Below are positions 53,652 to 61,418 of a DNA stretch of 64,000 nucleotides, in pieces. The stretch comes from Streptomyces formicae (GTDB taxonomy: Bacteria; Actinomycetota; Actinomycetes; Streptomycetales; Streptomycetaceae). Numbering within the stretch: the stretch's first letter is position 1; each line of letters begins with the position of its first letter. The notes under the pieces were generated by a model. It was given only the letters and a program-made list of their open reading frames with translations, was not told the DNA's origin and did not search any database. The stretch is from contig NZ_CP022685.1 in NCBI RefSeq assembly GCF_002556545.1, forward strand, positions 7,418,001-7,482,000, in the 5' to 3' direction. Position numbers and translations under genes: made by a program.

Positions 53652-53710
53652 CTCCGAGCGGTGTGTGCCTCCCAGGAACGTCACACTTCCGTCGCCCACA
53701 CCGCTCGGAG
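53652..53710. promoter_or_regulatory. Perfect 14-bp inverted repeat upstream of the purine permease gene
   Basis: CTCCGAGCGGTGTG at 53652-53665 and its exact complement CACACCGCTCGGAG at 53697-53710, 31 nt apart. It lies 127 nt before the permease ATG. It may be an operator pair, a 5' leader structure or part of the terminator. Confidence 0.55.
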
Positions 53711-53836
53711 CTCAACTCCCCTTCTCCTTGAGGGAGATGTCGTTCGTCTCGGGCCGTCCCCCGGGTCGTGCAGCCAACGCACCATCCCAAATCCCGCAGT
53801 CAGCGGGTGCCCCTGTGAACCTTGGGAGTAGGCACC

Positions 53837-55291
53837 ATGACCCAGTCTGTGGAGCCGAAGACCACCGCAGAGGACGCGGGCCCCGGCTCGCGCGTCCCCG
53901 CCGGAAGGTCTTGGCTCGATCGGTACTTCCACATATCCGGGCGAGGATCCACGGTCGCGCGTGAGATACGCGGCGGCGTCACCACCTTCATGGCGATGGC
54001 GTACATCCTCCTGCTCAACCCCCTGATCCTGTCCGGCAAGGACGTGGCAGGGGACACCATGGCCACCAAGGCCGTGATCACCGCGACGGCGTTCGCCGCG
54101 GCGCTCACCACGCTCCTCATGGGCTTCGTCGGCAAGGTGCCGCTGGCCCTGGCCGCCGGACTCTCCGTGTCCGGCGTGATCTCCTCGCAGGTCGCACCCG
54201 AGATGACCTGGCCGCAGGCCATGGGCATGTGTGTGATGTACGGCGTGGTGATCATGCTCCTGGTGATCACCGGTCTGCGCGAGATGATCATGAACGCGAT
54301 CCCGCTCGCCCTCAAGCACGGCATCACCATGGGCATCGGGCTCTTCATCGCCATCATCGGCCTGGTCAAGGGCGGCTTCGTCCACCAGGGCAAGGCCACC
54401 CCGCTCACGCTCGGCCCCGCGGGAGAGCTCCAGGGCTGGCCCGTTCTGATCTTCGCGGGCACCCTGCTCCTGATCTTCATGCTCCAGGCGCGTGACATCC
54501 CCGGCGCGATCCTGATCGGCATCATCACCGGCACCATCGTCGCCGTCGTCCTCAACGCCCTGGACGTCGTCGACCCCAAGCAGTGGGCCAACGGCACGCC
54601 GGAACTGCACGGCAGCGCCGTTTCGTCCCCCGACTTCTCGCTCTTCGGCGACGTCGAGTTCGGCGGCTGGGGCGAGGTCGGCGCGATGACCGTCGGCATG
54701 ATCGTCTTCACCCTCGTGCTCGCCGGGTTCTTCGACGCGATGGCCACCATCATCGGCGTCGGCACCGAGGCCAACCTCGCCGACGACAAGGGCCGCATGC
54801 CGGGCCTGTCCAAGGCGCTGTTCATCGACGGCGCGGGCGGTGCCATCGGCGGCGTCGCGGGCGGCTCGGGACAGACCGTCTTCGTCGAGTCCGCGACCGG
54901 CGTCGGCGAAGGCGCCCGTACCGGCCTCGCCTCGGTCGTCACCGGACTGTTCTTCGCGGCCTGCCTCTTCTTCACGCCGCTCACCGCGATCGTCCCGCAG
55001 GAGGTCGCGTCCGCCGCGCTCGTCGTCATCGGAGCGATGATGATGATGAACGCACGGCACGTCGACTGGGCCGACCGCGCCACCGCCATCCCGGTCTTCC
55101 TGACCGTGGTGCTCATGCCCTTCACGTACACCATCACCACCGGTGTCGCGGCGGGCGTCGTCTCCTGGGTCGCCATCAAGATCGCGCAGGGCAAGGCGCG
55201 CGAGATCGGCGCCTTCATGTGGGGCCTGACGGTGATCTTCATCGTCTACTTCGCCCTCAACCCCATCGAAGGATGGCTGGGCGTCCACTGA
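53837..55291 (+). CDS. NCS2/AzgA-type purine permease
   Basis: A 484-residue polytopic transporter with about 12-14 helices that would import hypoxanthine, xanthine, adenine or guanine. AzgA-subfamily signatures are TTFMAMAYILLLNPLIL, FVGKVPLALAAGLSVSGVIS, ALKHGITMGIGLFIAIIG, LVLAGFFDAMATIIGVGTEA and GSGQTVFVESATGVGEGART. GGGAG precedes ATG 53837. Its place between the dehydrogenase genes and xdhC gives it a clear purine context, though which base it carries is not visible. Confidence 0.93.
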   Translation: MTQSVEPKTTAEDAGPGSRVPAGRSWLDRYFHISGRGSTVAREIRGGVTTFMAMAYILLLNPLILSGKDVAGDTMATKAVITATAFAAALTTLLMGFVGKVPLALAAGLSVSGVISSQVAPEMTWPQAMGMCVMYGVVIMLLVITGLREMIMNAIPLALKHGITMGIGLFIAIIGLVKGGFVHQGKATPLTLGPAGELQGWPVLIFAGTLLLIFMLQARDIPGAILIGIITGTIVAVVLNALDVVDPKQWANGTPELHGSAVSSPDFSLFGDVEFGGWGEVGAMTVGMIVFTLVLAGFFDAMATIIGVGTEANLADDKGRMPGLSKALFIDGAGGAIGGVAGGSGQTVFVESATGVGEGARTGLASVVTGLFFAACLFFTPLTAIVPQEVASAALVVIGAMMMMNARHVDWADRATAIPVFLTVVLMPFTYTITTGVAAGVVSWVAIKIAQGKAREIGAFMWGLTVIFIVYFALNPIEGWLGVH

Positions 55292-55336
55292 GGCGCTGAG
55301 CCCTCCGCCCATCCCGAGACTTAGCAGGAGGCCGAC

Positions 55337-56536
55337 ATGCTGGACATCGCCGACGAGCTGAACCGGTGGGTCGGGCAGGGACGTGACTTCGCCGTCGCCA
55401 CCGTGGTGGCCGTCGGCGGGAGCGCGCCCCGGCAACCGGGTGCCGCGCTCGCCGTCGACAGCGAGGGCACGGCGATCGGCTCGGTCTCCGGCGGATGTGT
55501 GGAGGGCGCCGTCTACGAGCTGTGCCGACAGGCACTCGAAGACGGCGAGACCGTCCTCGAACGCTTCGGCTACAGCGACGAGGACGCCTTCGCCGTGGGT
55601 CTGACCTGCGGCGGAATCATCGACATCCTGGTCACCCCGGTCCGCGCGGACTCGGCGACCAGAACCGTGTTCGCGGCCGCTCTCGCCGCCGCCTCCTCGG
55701 GGGAGGCCGCGGCGATCGCCCGCGTCACGTCCGGGCCCGCGGAACTCGTGGGCCGCGCCCTTCTCGTACGCGCCTCCGGAGAGTCCTCGCAGGAGTCCTC
55801 GCTGGAGTCCACGGGAGAGTCCTCGGGGGAGTACGAGGGAGGGCTCGGCGGGCACCCCGAGCTGGACCGCACGGCGGCGGGGGAGGCCCGCGCCATGCTG
55901 GACGCGGGACAGACCGGCGTCGTCGAGATCGGCGCGGACGGCTCGCGCTGCGGTCAGCCGCTCTCGCTGCTCGTCGAGTCGAGCGTGCCGCCGCCGCGGA
56001 TGATCGTGTTCGGTGCGATCGACTTCGCGTCGGCGTTGGTGCGGATCGGGAAGTTCCTCGGGTATCACGTCACGGTCTGCGACGCCAGGACCGTCTTCGC
56101 CACCGCCGTCCGCTTCCCCGACGCCGACGAGATCGTCGTGGACTGGCCGCACCGGTACCTGGAGCGGACGGAGACCGACGGCCGCACGGTGCTGTGCGTG
56201 CTGACGCACGACGCCAAGTTCGACGTGCCGTTGTTGCGGCACGCGCTGCGGCTGCCCGTCGCCTACGTCGGCGCGATGGGGTCGCGTCGTACGCACGAGG
56301 ACCGCAACGCGCGGCTGCGGGACGTGGGCGTCACCGAGCTGGAGCTCGCGCGGCTGCGGTCGCCCATCGGGCTCGATCTCGGCGCGCGGACCCCTGAGGA
56401 GACGGCGCTGTCCATCGCCTCGGAGATCGTCGCGAATCGGCGGGGCGGGAGTGGGGTTTCGCTTACCGGGGCGCACACGCCCATCCATCCGGATGGAGCG
56501 CGGAGGGCTTCGGGGCGGATTGGGTCTGTGGCCTGA
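55337..56536 (+). CDS. xdhC: XdhC/CoxI-family molybdenum-enzyme maturation factor
   Basis: A 399-residue protein needed to load sulfurated molybdenum cofactor into xanthine dehydrogenase. The N-terminal XdhC_CoxI domain is VATVVAVGGSAPRQPGAALA, GSVSGGCVEGAVYELCRQAL and LTCGGIIDILVTPV. The C-terminal Rossmann domain is RMIVFGAIDFASALVRIGKF, VAYVGAMGSRRTHEDRNARL and IGLDLGARTPEETALSIASE. AGCAGGAGG precedes ATG 55337. A short Ser/Glu-rich loop near residues 149-168 is encoded by 12-bp tandem repeats. The gene is downstream of the permease with a 45-nt gap. Confidence 0.92.
   Translation: MLDIADELNRWVGQGRDFAVATVVAVGGSAPRQPGAALAVDSEGTAIGSVSGGCVEGAVYELCRQALEDGETVLERFGYSDEDAFAVGLTCGGIIDILVTPVRADSATRTVFAAALAAASSGEAAAIARVTSGPAELVGRALLVRASGESSQESSLESTGESSGEYEGGLGGHPELDRTAAGEARAMLDAGQTGVVEIGADGSRCGQPLSLLVESSVPPPRMIVFGAIDFASALVRIGKFLGYHVTVCDARTVFATAVRFPDADEIVVDWPHRYLERTETDGRTVLCVLTHDAKFDVPLLRHALRLPVAYVGAMGSRRTHEDRNARLRDVGVTELELARLRSPIGLDLGARTPEETALSIASEIVANRRGGSGVSLTGAHTPIHPDGARRASGRIGSVA
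55781..55840 (+). repeat. 12-bp tandem repeat inside xdhC
   Basis: Five consecutive 12-bp units starting GAGTCC, the last one degenerate (GAGTAC), encode a repeated ESSx peptide loop. Being a multiple of three, copy changes would keep the frame. Confidence 0.9.
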
Positions 56537-56544
56537 GGGGGCTC

Positions 56545-56764
56545 GTTGCCGGGTGCGGGTGTGTTGTGGCTGGGCGCGCCGTTCCCCGCGCCCCTTGCGG
56601 AGTTCCCCGCGCTCCCTGCGGGGGCGGGCGTTGCCCGAGCGGAGTTCGTTGCCGGGTGCGGGTTCGTTGTGGCTGGGCGCGCCGTTCCCCGCGCCCCTTT
56701 GCGGAGTTCCCCGCGCTCCCTTTGCGCCGTTCCCCGCGCCCCTTCGCGCCGTTCCCCGCGCCCC
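56545..56764. repeat. Direct repeats of about 73 bp and short GC-rich units between convergent genes
   Basis: Two near-identical copies of about 73 bp begin GTTGCCGGGTGCGGGT at 56545 and 56648. The short unit CGCCGTTCCCCGCGCCCCTT appears about four times (near 56578, 56682, 56727 and 56748). The short unit resembles the half-hairpin seen near 25641, a dispersed Streptomyces-type intergenic sequence. No gene fits here. Confidence 0.75.
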
Positions 56765-57199
56765 TTAGCCCGTCGTCAGGTGGGTCACCGCTCTGGTGAA
56801 CATGCGCGTCGCGATCGCGGCCAGGGCGCCGTCGAACAGGGCTGGTAGCGCGCGTACCCGTAGGTCCTCGCGCCAGATCACCCTGGAACCCGTGTCGTAC
56901 GGGTAGACCTCGATCTCCGCCCAGCCCGTCACGAACGTGCCCCGCTTCTCCAGGCGGCAGCGGCCCGGGGCGGTGCCCAGGGGTGGGTGCCACGCGACGA
57001 TCTCCATCACGTCGTCGAAGCCGAGGGGGCCGAGCCCGCTGCGGGCGGTGAAGAGCGTGCCGACGCGCGTGGGTCCCGGCGTGCGGACGCGCACCCGGGT
57101 CAGCGGGACCGCGTCGGCGTGCCGCTCCCACGCGGTCAGCCGGGAGAAGGTCTCGGCCGGGGGCAGGGGCACGTCCCTGGTGAACTGGAAGTGAGCCAC
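56765..57199 (-). CDS. SRPBCC-fold (polyketide cyclase/dehydrase-like) protein
   Basis: A 144-residue START-like protein: HFQFTRDVPLPPAETFSRLT, WERHADAVPLTRVRV, LGFDDVMEIVAWHPP, RLEKRGTFVTGWAEIEVYPY and SRVIWREDLRV, ending in a long helix (LFDGALAAIATRMFTRAVTH). The fold holds a hydrophobic ligand in a cavity; the ligand is unknown. The start is GTG 57199. It is divergent from the P450 gene, with 105 bp between the starts. Confidence 0.82.
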   Translation of the reverse strand: MAHFQFTRDVPLPPAETFSRLTAWERHADAVPLTRVRVRTPGPTRVGTLFTARSGLGPLGFDDVMEIVAWHPPLGTAPGRCRLEKRGTFVTGWAEIEVYPYDTGSRVIWREDLRVRALPALFDGALAAIATRMFTRAVTHLTTG

Positions 57200-57304
57200 G
57201 CCCCCGAGCCTGCCAGGTCCACGCCCCGATGCGCTCTTCCGCCCCGCCGGGGCCTCCGCCACGATGGGCGGGCAGGGTCGTACGAACGGCGCCCGGAGGA
57301 CCTC

Positions 57305-58534
57305 GTGGACCGTCAACAGCAGGACAGCCGTGACGCGTTGATGCGCGATCCCTACCCGCTCTACGCCCGCGCCCGCGCCGCCACCGGACTCACCTTCGTC
57401 CCCGAGTTCGACGCCTGGCTGGTGGCCCGCGACGCCGATGTCAGGGAGGTCCTGCGCCGCCCCGACGACTTCTCGTCCGCCCAGGTGCTGCGCGGCGACG
57501 TGCGCCCGTCGGCCGAGGCGTTCGCCGTCCTCGGCGAGGGCTTCGGCGGCCGCCGCGACGCGGTGAGCGCGGACGGCGCCGAGCATCGGAGGCTGCGCGC
57601 GCCTCTGATCCGAGGGCTCTCGGCGGCGCGGGTCGCGCAGGTGGTGCCGTACGCGAGGGAGCGGGCCGAGGAGCTCGTCGACTCCTTCGTGGGGGAGGGG
57701 CGCGTCGAACTGATGGAGGCGTACGCCCGGCGGCTGCCCGGCGACGTCGTGGGGCGTCTCGCCGGGCTCGACCCCGCCGACGTACCGCAGGTCGTGCACG
57801 GCGGGCACCAGGCCGAGCGGCTGCTCTTCCCGCCGATGGACGAGGCCGGTCAAGTGGCCACCTCCCAGGACATCGTGACGATGCAACAGATCCTGGACGG
57901 CTATGTGTGCGACCGCAGGGCGGCCCCGCGCGAGGACCTGTGCACGGAGCTCGTCGCCGCACTCGCGCCAGGACCCGCCGACGAGCCCCTCACCCTCGAA
58001 CAGCGCCACGAACTCGTCGCGCAGCTGCAGAACTTCCTGATCGCGGGGCACCTCACCACCACGGCCCTGATCGGCACCACGGTGCTCCACCTGCTGCGCC
58101 ACCCGGACCAGTGGGAGCGGCTCACGGCGGAGCCCGCTCGGATCCCCGCGGTGATCGAGGAGGCGGCGCGCTACGACGCGCCCCTGCAAGCCTTCCGCCG
58201 CGTCACCACCCGGGACGTGGCCCTGGCGGGCACCGAACTGCCCGAGGGCAGCGAGGTGTTGGTGGCCTTCGGGGCGGCCGGACGGGACGCCGCCCTGCAT
58301 CCGAGTCCCGACGTCTTCGACATCGAGCGGCGGCAGGGCGCCCGCCACCTCGCCTTCGGCCTCGGCGCACACGCCTGCGTGGGCGCCCAGCTCGCCCGCG
58401 AGCAGCTCGGGATCACCCTGGAGCTGCTGACCCGGCGCCTGCCTGGTCTCCGGCTCGCCGACGACCGCCCGGCCGTCACGATGCGGCCGACCCTGATCCA
58501 CCGGGCTCCCGAGGCGCTGCACCTCACGTGGTGA
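57305..58534 (+). CDS. Cytochrome P450
   Basis: A 409-residue soluble P450. The I-helix is LQNFLIAGHLTTTALIG with the AGxxT motif (the acidic residue before Thr is replaced by Leu), ExxR is in IEEAARYDAPLQAFRR, and the heme loop is LAFGLGAHACVGAQLAR with Cys358. GTG 57305 has GGAGG upstream and begins VDRQQQDSRDALMRDPYPLY, a normal P450 N-terminus. No ferredoxin gene is adjacent, so it must use redox partners from elsewhere. No biosynthetic cluster surrounds it, and the substrate cannot be inferred. Confidence 0.92.
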   Translation: MDRQQQDSRDALMRDPYPLYARARAATGLTFVPEFDAWLVARDADVREVLRRPDDFSSAQVLRGDVRPSAEAFAVLGEGFGGRRDAVSADGAEHRRLRAPLIRGLSAARVAQVVPYARERAEELVDSFVGEGRVELMEAYARRLPGDVVGRLAGLDPADVPQVVHGGHQAERLLFPPMDEAGQVATSQDIVTMQQILDGYVCDRRAAPREDLCTELVAALAPGPADEPLTLEQRHELVAQLQNFLIAGHLTTTALIGTTVLHLLRHPDQWERLTAEPARIPAVIEEAARYDAPLQAFRRVTTRDVALAGTELPEGSEVLVAFGAAGRDAALHPSPDVFDIERRQGARHLAFGLGAHACVGAQLAREQLGITLELLTRRLPGLRLADDRPAVTMRPTLIHRAPEALHLTW

Positions 58535-58555
58535 CGCGCGCCCCGGGGGCGGCAC

Positions 58556-59365
58556 CTAGCGGTAGATCTTGCCCGGCTCGGCCTTGCCCGGCGCGAGCAG
58601 CTGCGGCACGGTCACGAAGACGAAGCCGCGCTTCTTCAGCCCGTCGATGACACCGGGCACGGCGGGGACGGTGCCCTTGTAGATGTCGTGCAGCAGGATG
58701 ATGCCGTCCCGCTTGGTCTGGTCGAGGACGCGCTTCTCGATCAGCTTGGAGTCATTGGTCGTGTAGTCCTTGGCGGTCACCGACCACAGGATCTCCGCGA
58801 GACCGAGCTCCTTGGAGAGCTTGTTGATGTCGTCGTTGGTACGGCCCTGCGGCGGGCGCATCAGCGTCGGCTTCTTGCCGATGAGCTTCTCGATCGCCTC
58901 GTTGGGGCGCTCGAGCTCCTTGCGCGCCTCCTTGGCGTCGATCTTCGTGAGGATCTTGTGCGACCAGGTGTGGCTCGCGACCTCGTGCCCCTCGGCGTCC
59001 ATCTGCTTCACGAGCTCGGGGTACTTCTCTATGTGGTTCTTGCCGAGCGTGAAGAAGGTGGCGGGCACCTTCTTCTCCTTGAGGATCTTCAGCAGCCTCG
59101 GCGTGTTCTCGCTGGGCCCCGCGTCGAAGGTCAGCGCCACGCACTTGGCCTTGCGGCAGTCGACCGTGCCGAACGTGCCCTGGTCCGCGGCCTTCGCGTC
59201 CGCCGCGTCCTTGCGGACCGTGGCGGGGGACGTGGTGTCGAGCTTGGTGCACCCGGTCATCGCGAGGGCGAGGGCGGCCCCCGCGGCGAGGGCGGACGCG
59301 GTGCGACGCAACCTCTTCGCCGATCGGGTGGTCTTGTGGGGGGAGATCATGTTCACGGCAGACAT
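58556..59365 (-). CDS. Polysaccharide deacetylase (NodB domain) lipoprotein
   Basis: A 269-residue exported protein. A basic N-terminus (KRLRR) and a hydrophobic stretch lead to a lipobox-like ALAMTGC (Cys39). The NodB domain has CVALTFDAGPSENTPRLL, HEVASHTWSHKIL, LMRPPQGRTND and GIILLHDIYKG, typical of CE4 deacetylases acting on peptidoglycan or chitin-type glycans. The motif TFDAGP has Ala where many family members have a metal-binding Asp. ATG 59365 lies directly after a TATAGT box, suggesting a leaderless transcript; ATG 59350 is also possible. Confidence 0.88.
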   Translation of the reverse strand: MSAVNMISPHKTTRSAKRLRRTASALAAGAALALAMTGCTKLDTTSPATVRKDAADAKAADQGTFGTVDCRKAKCVALTFDAGPSENTPRLLKILKEKKVPATFFTLGKNHIEKYPELVKQMDAEGHEVASHTWSHKILTKIDAKEARKELERPNEAIEKLIGKKPTLMRPPQGRTNDDINKLSKELGLAEILWSVTAKDYTTNDSKLIEKRVLDQTKRDGIILLHDIYKGTVPAVPGVIDGLKKRGFVFVTVPQLLAPGKAEPGKIYR

Positions 59366-59371
59366 GCGAGC

Positions 59372-59377
59372 ACTATA
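59372..59377 (-). promoter_or_regulatory. Candidate -10 box for the deacetylase gene
   Basis: TATAGT on the minus strand, six bases before ATG 59365. At that distance transcription would begin at or very near the start codon. No convincing -35 box is seen. Confidence 0.4.
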
Positions 59378-59440
59378 CATGTGGGGTATACACCTCATTC
59401 ATAGTGCCCCTTGTGCTCCCCGCACCGGGTCCCACCTGCG

Positions 59441-59474
59441 GAAAAGGAGCGGCCCGGTTTCCCGTGCCGCTCCT
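59441..59474 (-). terminator. Rho-independent terminator of the AidA/PixA operon
   Basis: On the minus strand AGGAGCGGC and GCCGCTCCT form a perfect 9-bp stem with a 12-nt loop that can pair further (CGG/CCG), followed by a T-run (TTTT). It begins 29 nt after the stop of the last paralogue. It separates the operon from the deacetylase gene on the same strand. Confidence 0.88.
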
Positions 59475-59502
59475 CGTTCCGCGTCCGCTCAGCCCGCCGG
59501 GA

Positions 59503-60054
59503 TCAGGTCGGGATGACCCTGATCGAGGGGTGGATCGACGTGTTCAGGTAGAGCTTCTCCTTCTTGCCCTCCTGCTCCAGCTCCAGCACGAGCCGGTACC
59601 GGTACAGGCCGGGCTTCGCGGTGCTCATCACCGTGCCCGCCCAGTAGTAGTAGACCGGTGTGTACTTGTCCCGCATGCGGTCGGGCATCCCGTAGATCTT
59701 CAGCTCGTTGAAGATCCTGCGCTCCGCCACGTCCTCCTCGTCACCCAGCTCGGTGTCGAGGAAGACGATGTTGTTGATCTTCGGCATGGGGGGCCAGGTG
59801 CCGTCCAGGCGCTTCTCCATGTCGATCGGGCGCACGATCCAGTTGATGACCTGCCCCTGCTTGCACACCGTTTCGAGGGAGGGCGTGCCCTGGCCCTTGC
59901 CGCCGATGCTGTTGTCCATCATGTACATCGCGTCGCTCAGCGAGCCCGTGTCCGTCGCCCGCTCCATGTTGATGAGCGTCACGATGTTGAGCTGGACCGA
60001 GTTCAGCTGGCCGGGATTCTGCTTCTCCACGCCACTGCGCGTAGTGGTGCTCAC
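59503..60054 (-). CDS. AidA/PixA-like inclusion-body-family protein, copy 4
   Basis: A 183-residue soluble protein without signal peptide. The opening SVQLNIVTLINMERATDTGS, then DAMYMMDNSIGGKGQGT and INWIVRPID, followed by YYYWAGTVMSTAKPGLYRYR and LVLELEQEGKKEKLYLNTSI, fits the AidA/PixA family and matches the three genes upstream in plan. PixA proteins form inclusion bodies in Xenorhabdus and AidA is quorum-regulated in Gram-negatives; the biochemical role is unknown. The GTG at 60054 has GAAGGAGG upstream. It is the last gene of the operon. Confidence 0.7.
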   Translation of the reverse strand: MSTTTRSGVEKQNPGQLNSVQLNIVTLINMERATDTGSLSDAMYMMDNSIGGKGQGTPSLETVCKQGQVINWIVRPIDMEKRLDGTWPPMPKINNIVFLDTELGDEEDVAERRIFNELKIYGMPDRMRDKYTPVYYYWAGTVMSTAKPGLYRYRLVLELEQEGKKEKLYLNTSIHPSIRVIPT

Positions 60055-60093
60055 CGTGCCTCCTTCGCGTACGCCGCCATGACTGCCTGGCCC

Positions 60094-60522
60094 CTAGCCG
60101 ACGAGGGACGACGACAGGGTGGTGCTGATCGGCTGGTCCCTCGTGCCCAGCTTGAACTTGAGCTGGTACGTGATCGGCCCGGCGTCGGCCTTCTTCACCG
60201 TGCCGATCCAGTACGCGACGTCGGTGCCGGGGTACACCTTCCGCTCCGGCTCGCACACCTCGCGGTCGATCACGATGTCCTCGATGGCGACGTACGCCTC
60301 ACACTCCAGGGCGAGGCAGTTCCACAGGATCTGGTCCCCGCGCCCGGCCTTGGTCTGGAGCTCCTCGCTGCCGAACCCGGTGGAGCCGCCCGCCTTGTTC
60401 GTGTCGTACATGTACAGGTGGCCCCGGAGATTGCCGGCCGCCAGGGCGCCCACGCAGTCCACGACGGCGGTGATGGAGATCGGCCGCTTCGCGACGGTCT
60501 CCCGCCTCGGCTTGGTGGTCAT
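60094..60522 (-). CDS. AidA/PixA-like inclusion-body-family protein, copy 3
   Basis: A 142-residue protein, the shortest of the four. The core pattern is ISITAVVDCVGALAAGNLRG, HLYMYDTNKAGGSTGFG, ILWNCLALECEAYVAIEDIV, then VAYWIGTVKKADAGPITYQL and KFKLGTRDQPI. The opening AVVDCVGAL aligns directly with AVVDVIGAL in copy 1, so duplication is visible by eye. Three cysteines are present, which the others mostly lack. GAGGAGG precedes ATG 60522, and 28 nt separate it from copy 2. Confidence 0.72.
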   Translation of the reverse strand: MTTKPRRETVAKRPISITAVVDCVGALAAGNLRGHLYMYDTNKAGGSTGFGSEELQTKAGRGDQILWNCLALECEAYVAIEDIVIDREVCEPERKVYPGTDVAYWIGTVKKADAGPITYQLKFKLGTRDQPISTTLSSSLVG

Positions 60523-60550
60523 CTGTTCCTCCTCGTCCGGTGGGGGATGC

Positions 60551-61360
60551 TCAGCCGCGCTGGGCGGGCGGGGTGGTCGGGATCGGCAGCTGGCCGATGC
60601 CCGCCTTGGTGAAGGCGTTGCGCCGCGGCTCCGAGGTGATCTTCAGGGCCGAGGAGCAGGTCAGGTTCACCGGATCCCACCGGAGCTCGCCGTTCGTCTG
60701 CGCGAGCCGGTGCAGCTGGATGCGCATCGTGTACGAGTACGTCCCGGGCCGGGAGGTGTCGACCGATGCCGACCAGTACCAGCCGTCGGTGACCATGTCG
60801 GGGGAGCCGTACTCGGCCGGGTACATGATCTTCGCGTCCACGGCCTCGCCGTAGATGTCGGTGATCACGGGGGCGGGGTAGCTGGCCGCGGCCGTGGCGT
60901 CCTCGGTGACGACCTGGCCCGTGATGTCCACGACCTTCTGCCCGGACATCCGGCCGCGGGTGCGCCGGGTGGTCTTGACCCGGGTGCCCACGGTCTTGCG
61001 GATGCGGTTGAGCTCGGCCGCCGCGTCGGCGCTCGGCACCGTGGACTTGGCGGCCAGGTCCTGGAGTTCGGCGAGCGCCTGCTCGTCGCTCTGCCGGGCC
61101 CGCTCGACCTCGTAGCCGCGCGGCACGGTGGGCGGGATGGAACCCAGGCTGTACGGCAGCCAGTTGAGCACCTGCTCACTGGCCTGCGAACCGTCCCGCC
61201 AGTACGACCCGTGGATCGCGGTCACGAGCCCGTCGGTGCCCTGGTTCTCGGAGCCGTGCAGCTTCATGTTGTCGAACAGGTAGGTGTTGCCGTCGAGGGT
61301 GTTGGACGTGAGCGCGTTGCCGACGTCCACGAGCACGATGATCGCCAACTGTTGGGGCAT
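60551..61360 (-). CDS. AidA/PixA-like inclusion-body-family protein, copy 2, with helical insert
   Basis: A 269-residue member. It opens LAIIVLVDVGNALTSNTLDG, then NTYLFDNMKLHGSENQGT. Where the others run straight into the second half, it has an insert of about 80 residues: a Glu/Ala-rich, probably coiled-coil stretch (DEQALAELQDLAAKSTVPSA, then AAAELNRIRKTV) and a basic TRVKTTRRTRGRMSG. It then returns to the family pattern YWSASVDTSRPGTYSYTMRI. The insert could mediate assembly. ATG 61360 follows AGGCGGAATC. Confidence 0.72.
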   Translation of the reverse strand: MPQQLAIIVLVDVGNALTSNTLDGNTYLFDNMKLHGSENQGTDGLVTAIHGSYWRDGSQASEQVLNWLPYSLGSIPPTVPRGYEVERARQSDEQALAELQDLAAKSTVPSADAAAELNRIRKTVGTRVKTTRRTRGRMSGQKVVDITGQVVTEDATAAASYPAPVITDIYGEAVDAKIMYPAEYGSPDMVTDGWYWSASVDTSRPGTYSYTMRIQLHRLAQTNGELRWDPVNLTCSSALKITSEPRRNAFTKAGIGQLPIPTTPPAQRG

Positions 61361-61418
61361 GATTCCGCCTTCGTCGTCGTTCCCGGCTTTGCCGTCGTCG
61401 CCGTTGTCGGGCCGGCCG

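Noticed and set aside
53681..56488. 935-codon minus-strand frame opposite the permease and xdhC
   Set aside because: It is a shadow frame rich in Gly, Asp, Glu and Arg with no domain, and both plus-strand genes are well supported.
56765..58534. SRPBCC protein plus P450 considered as part of a natural-product cluster
   Set aside because: No synthase, tailoring series or transporter surrounds them. Two divergent genes are not enough.
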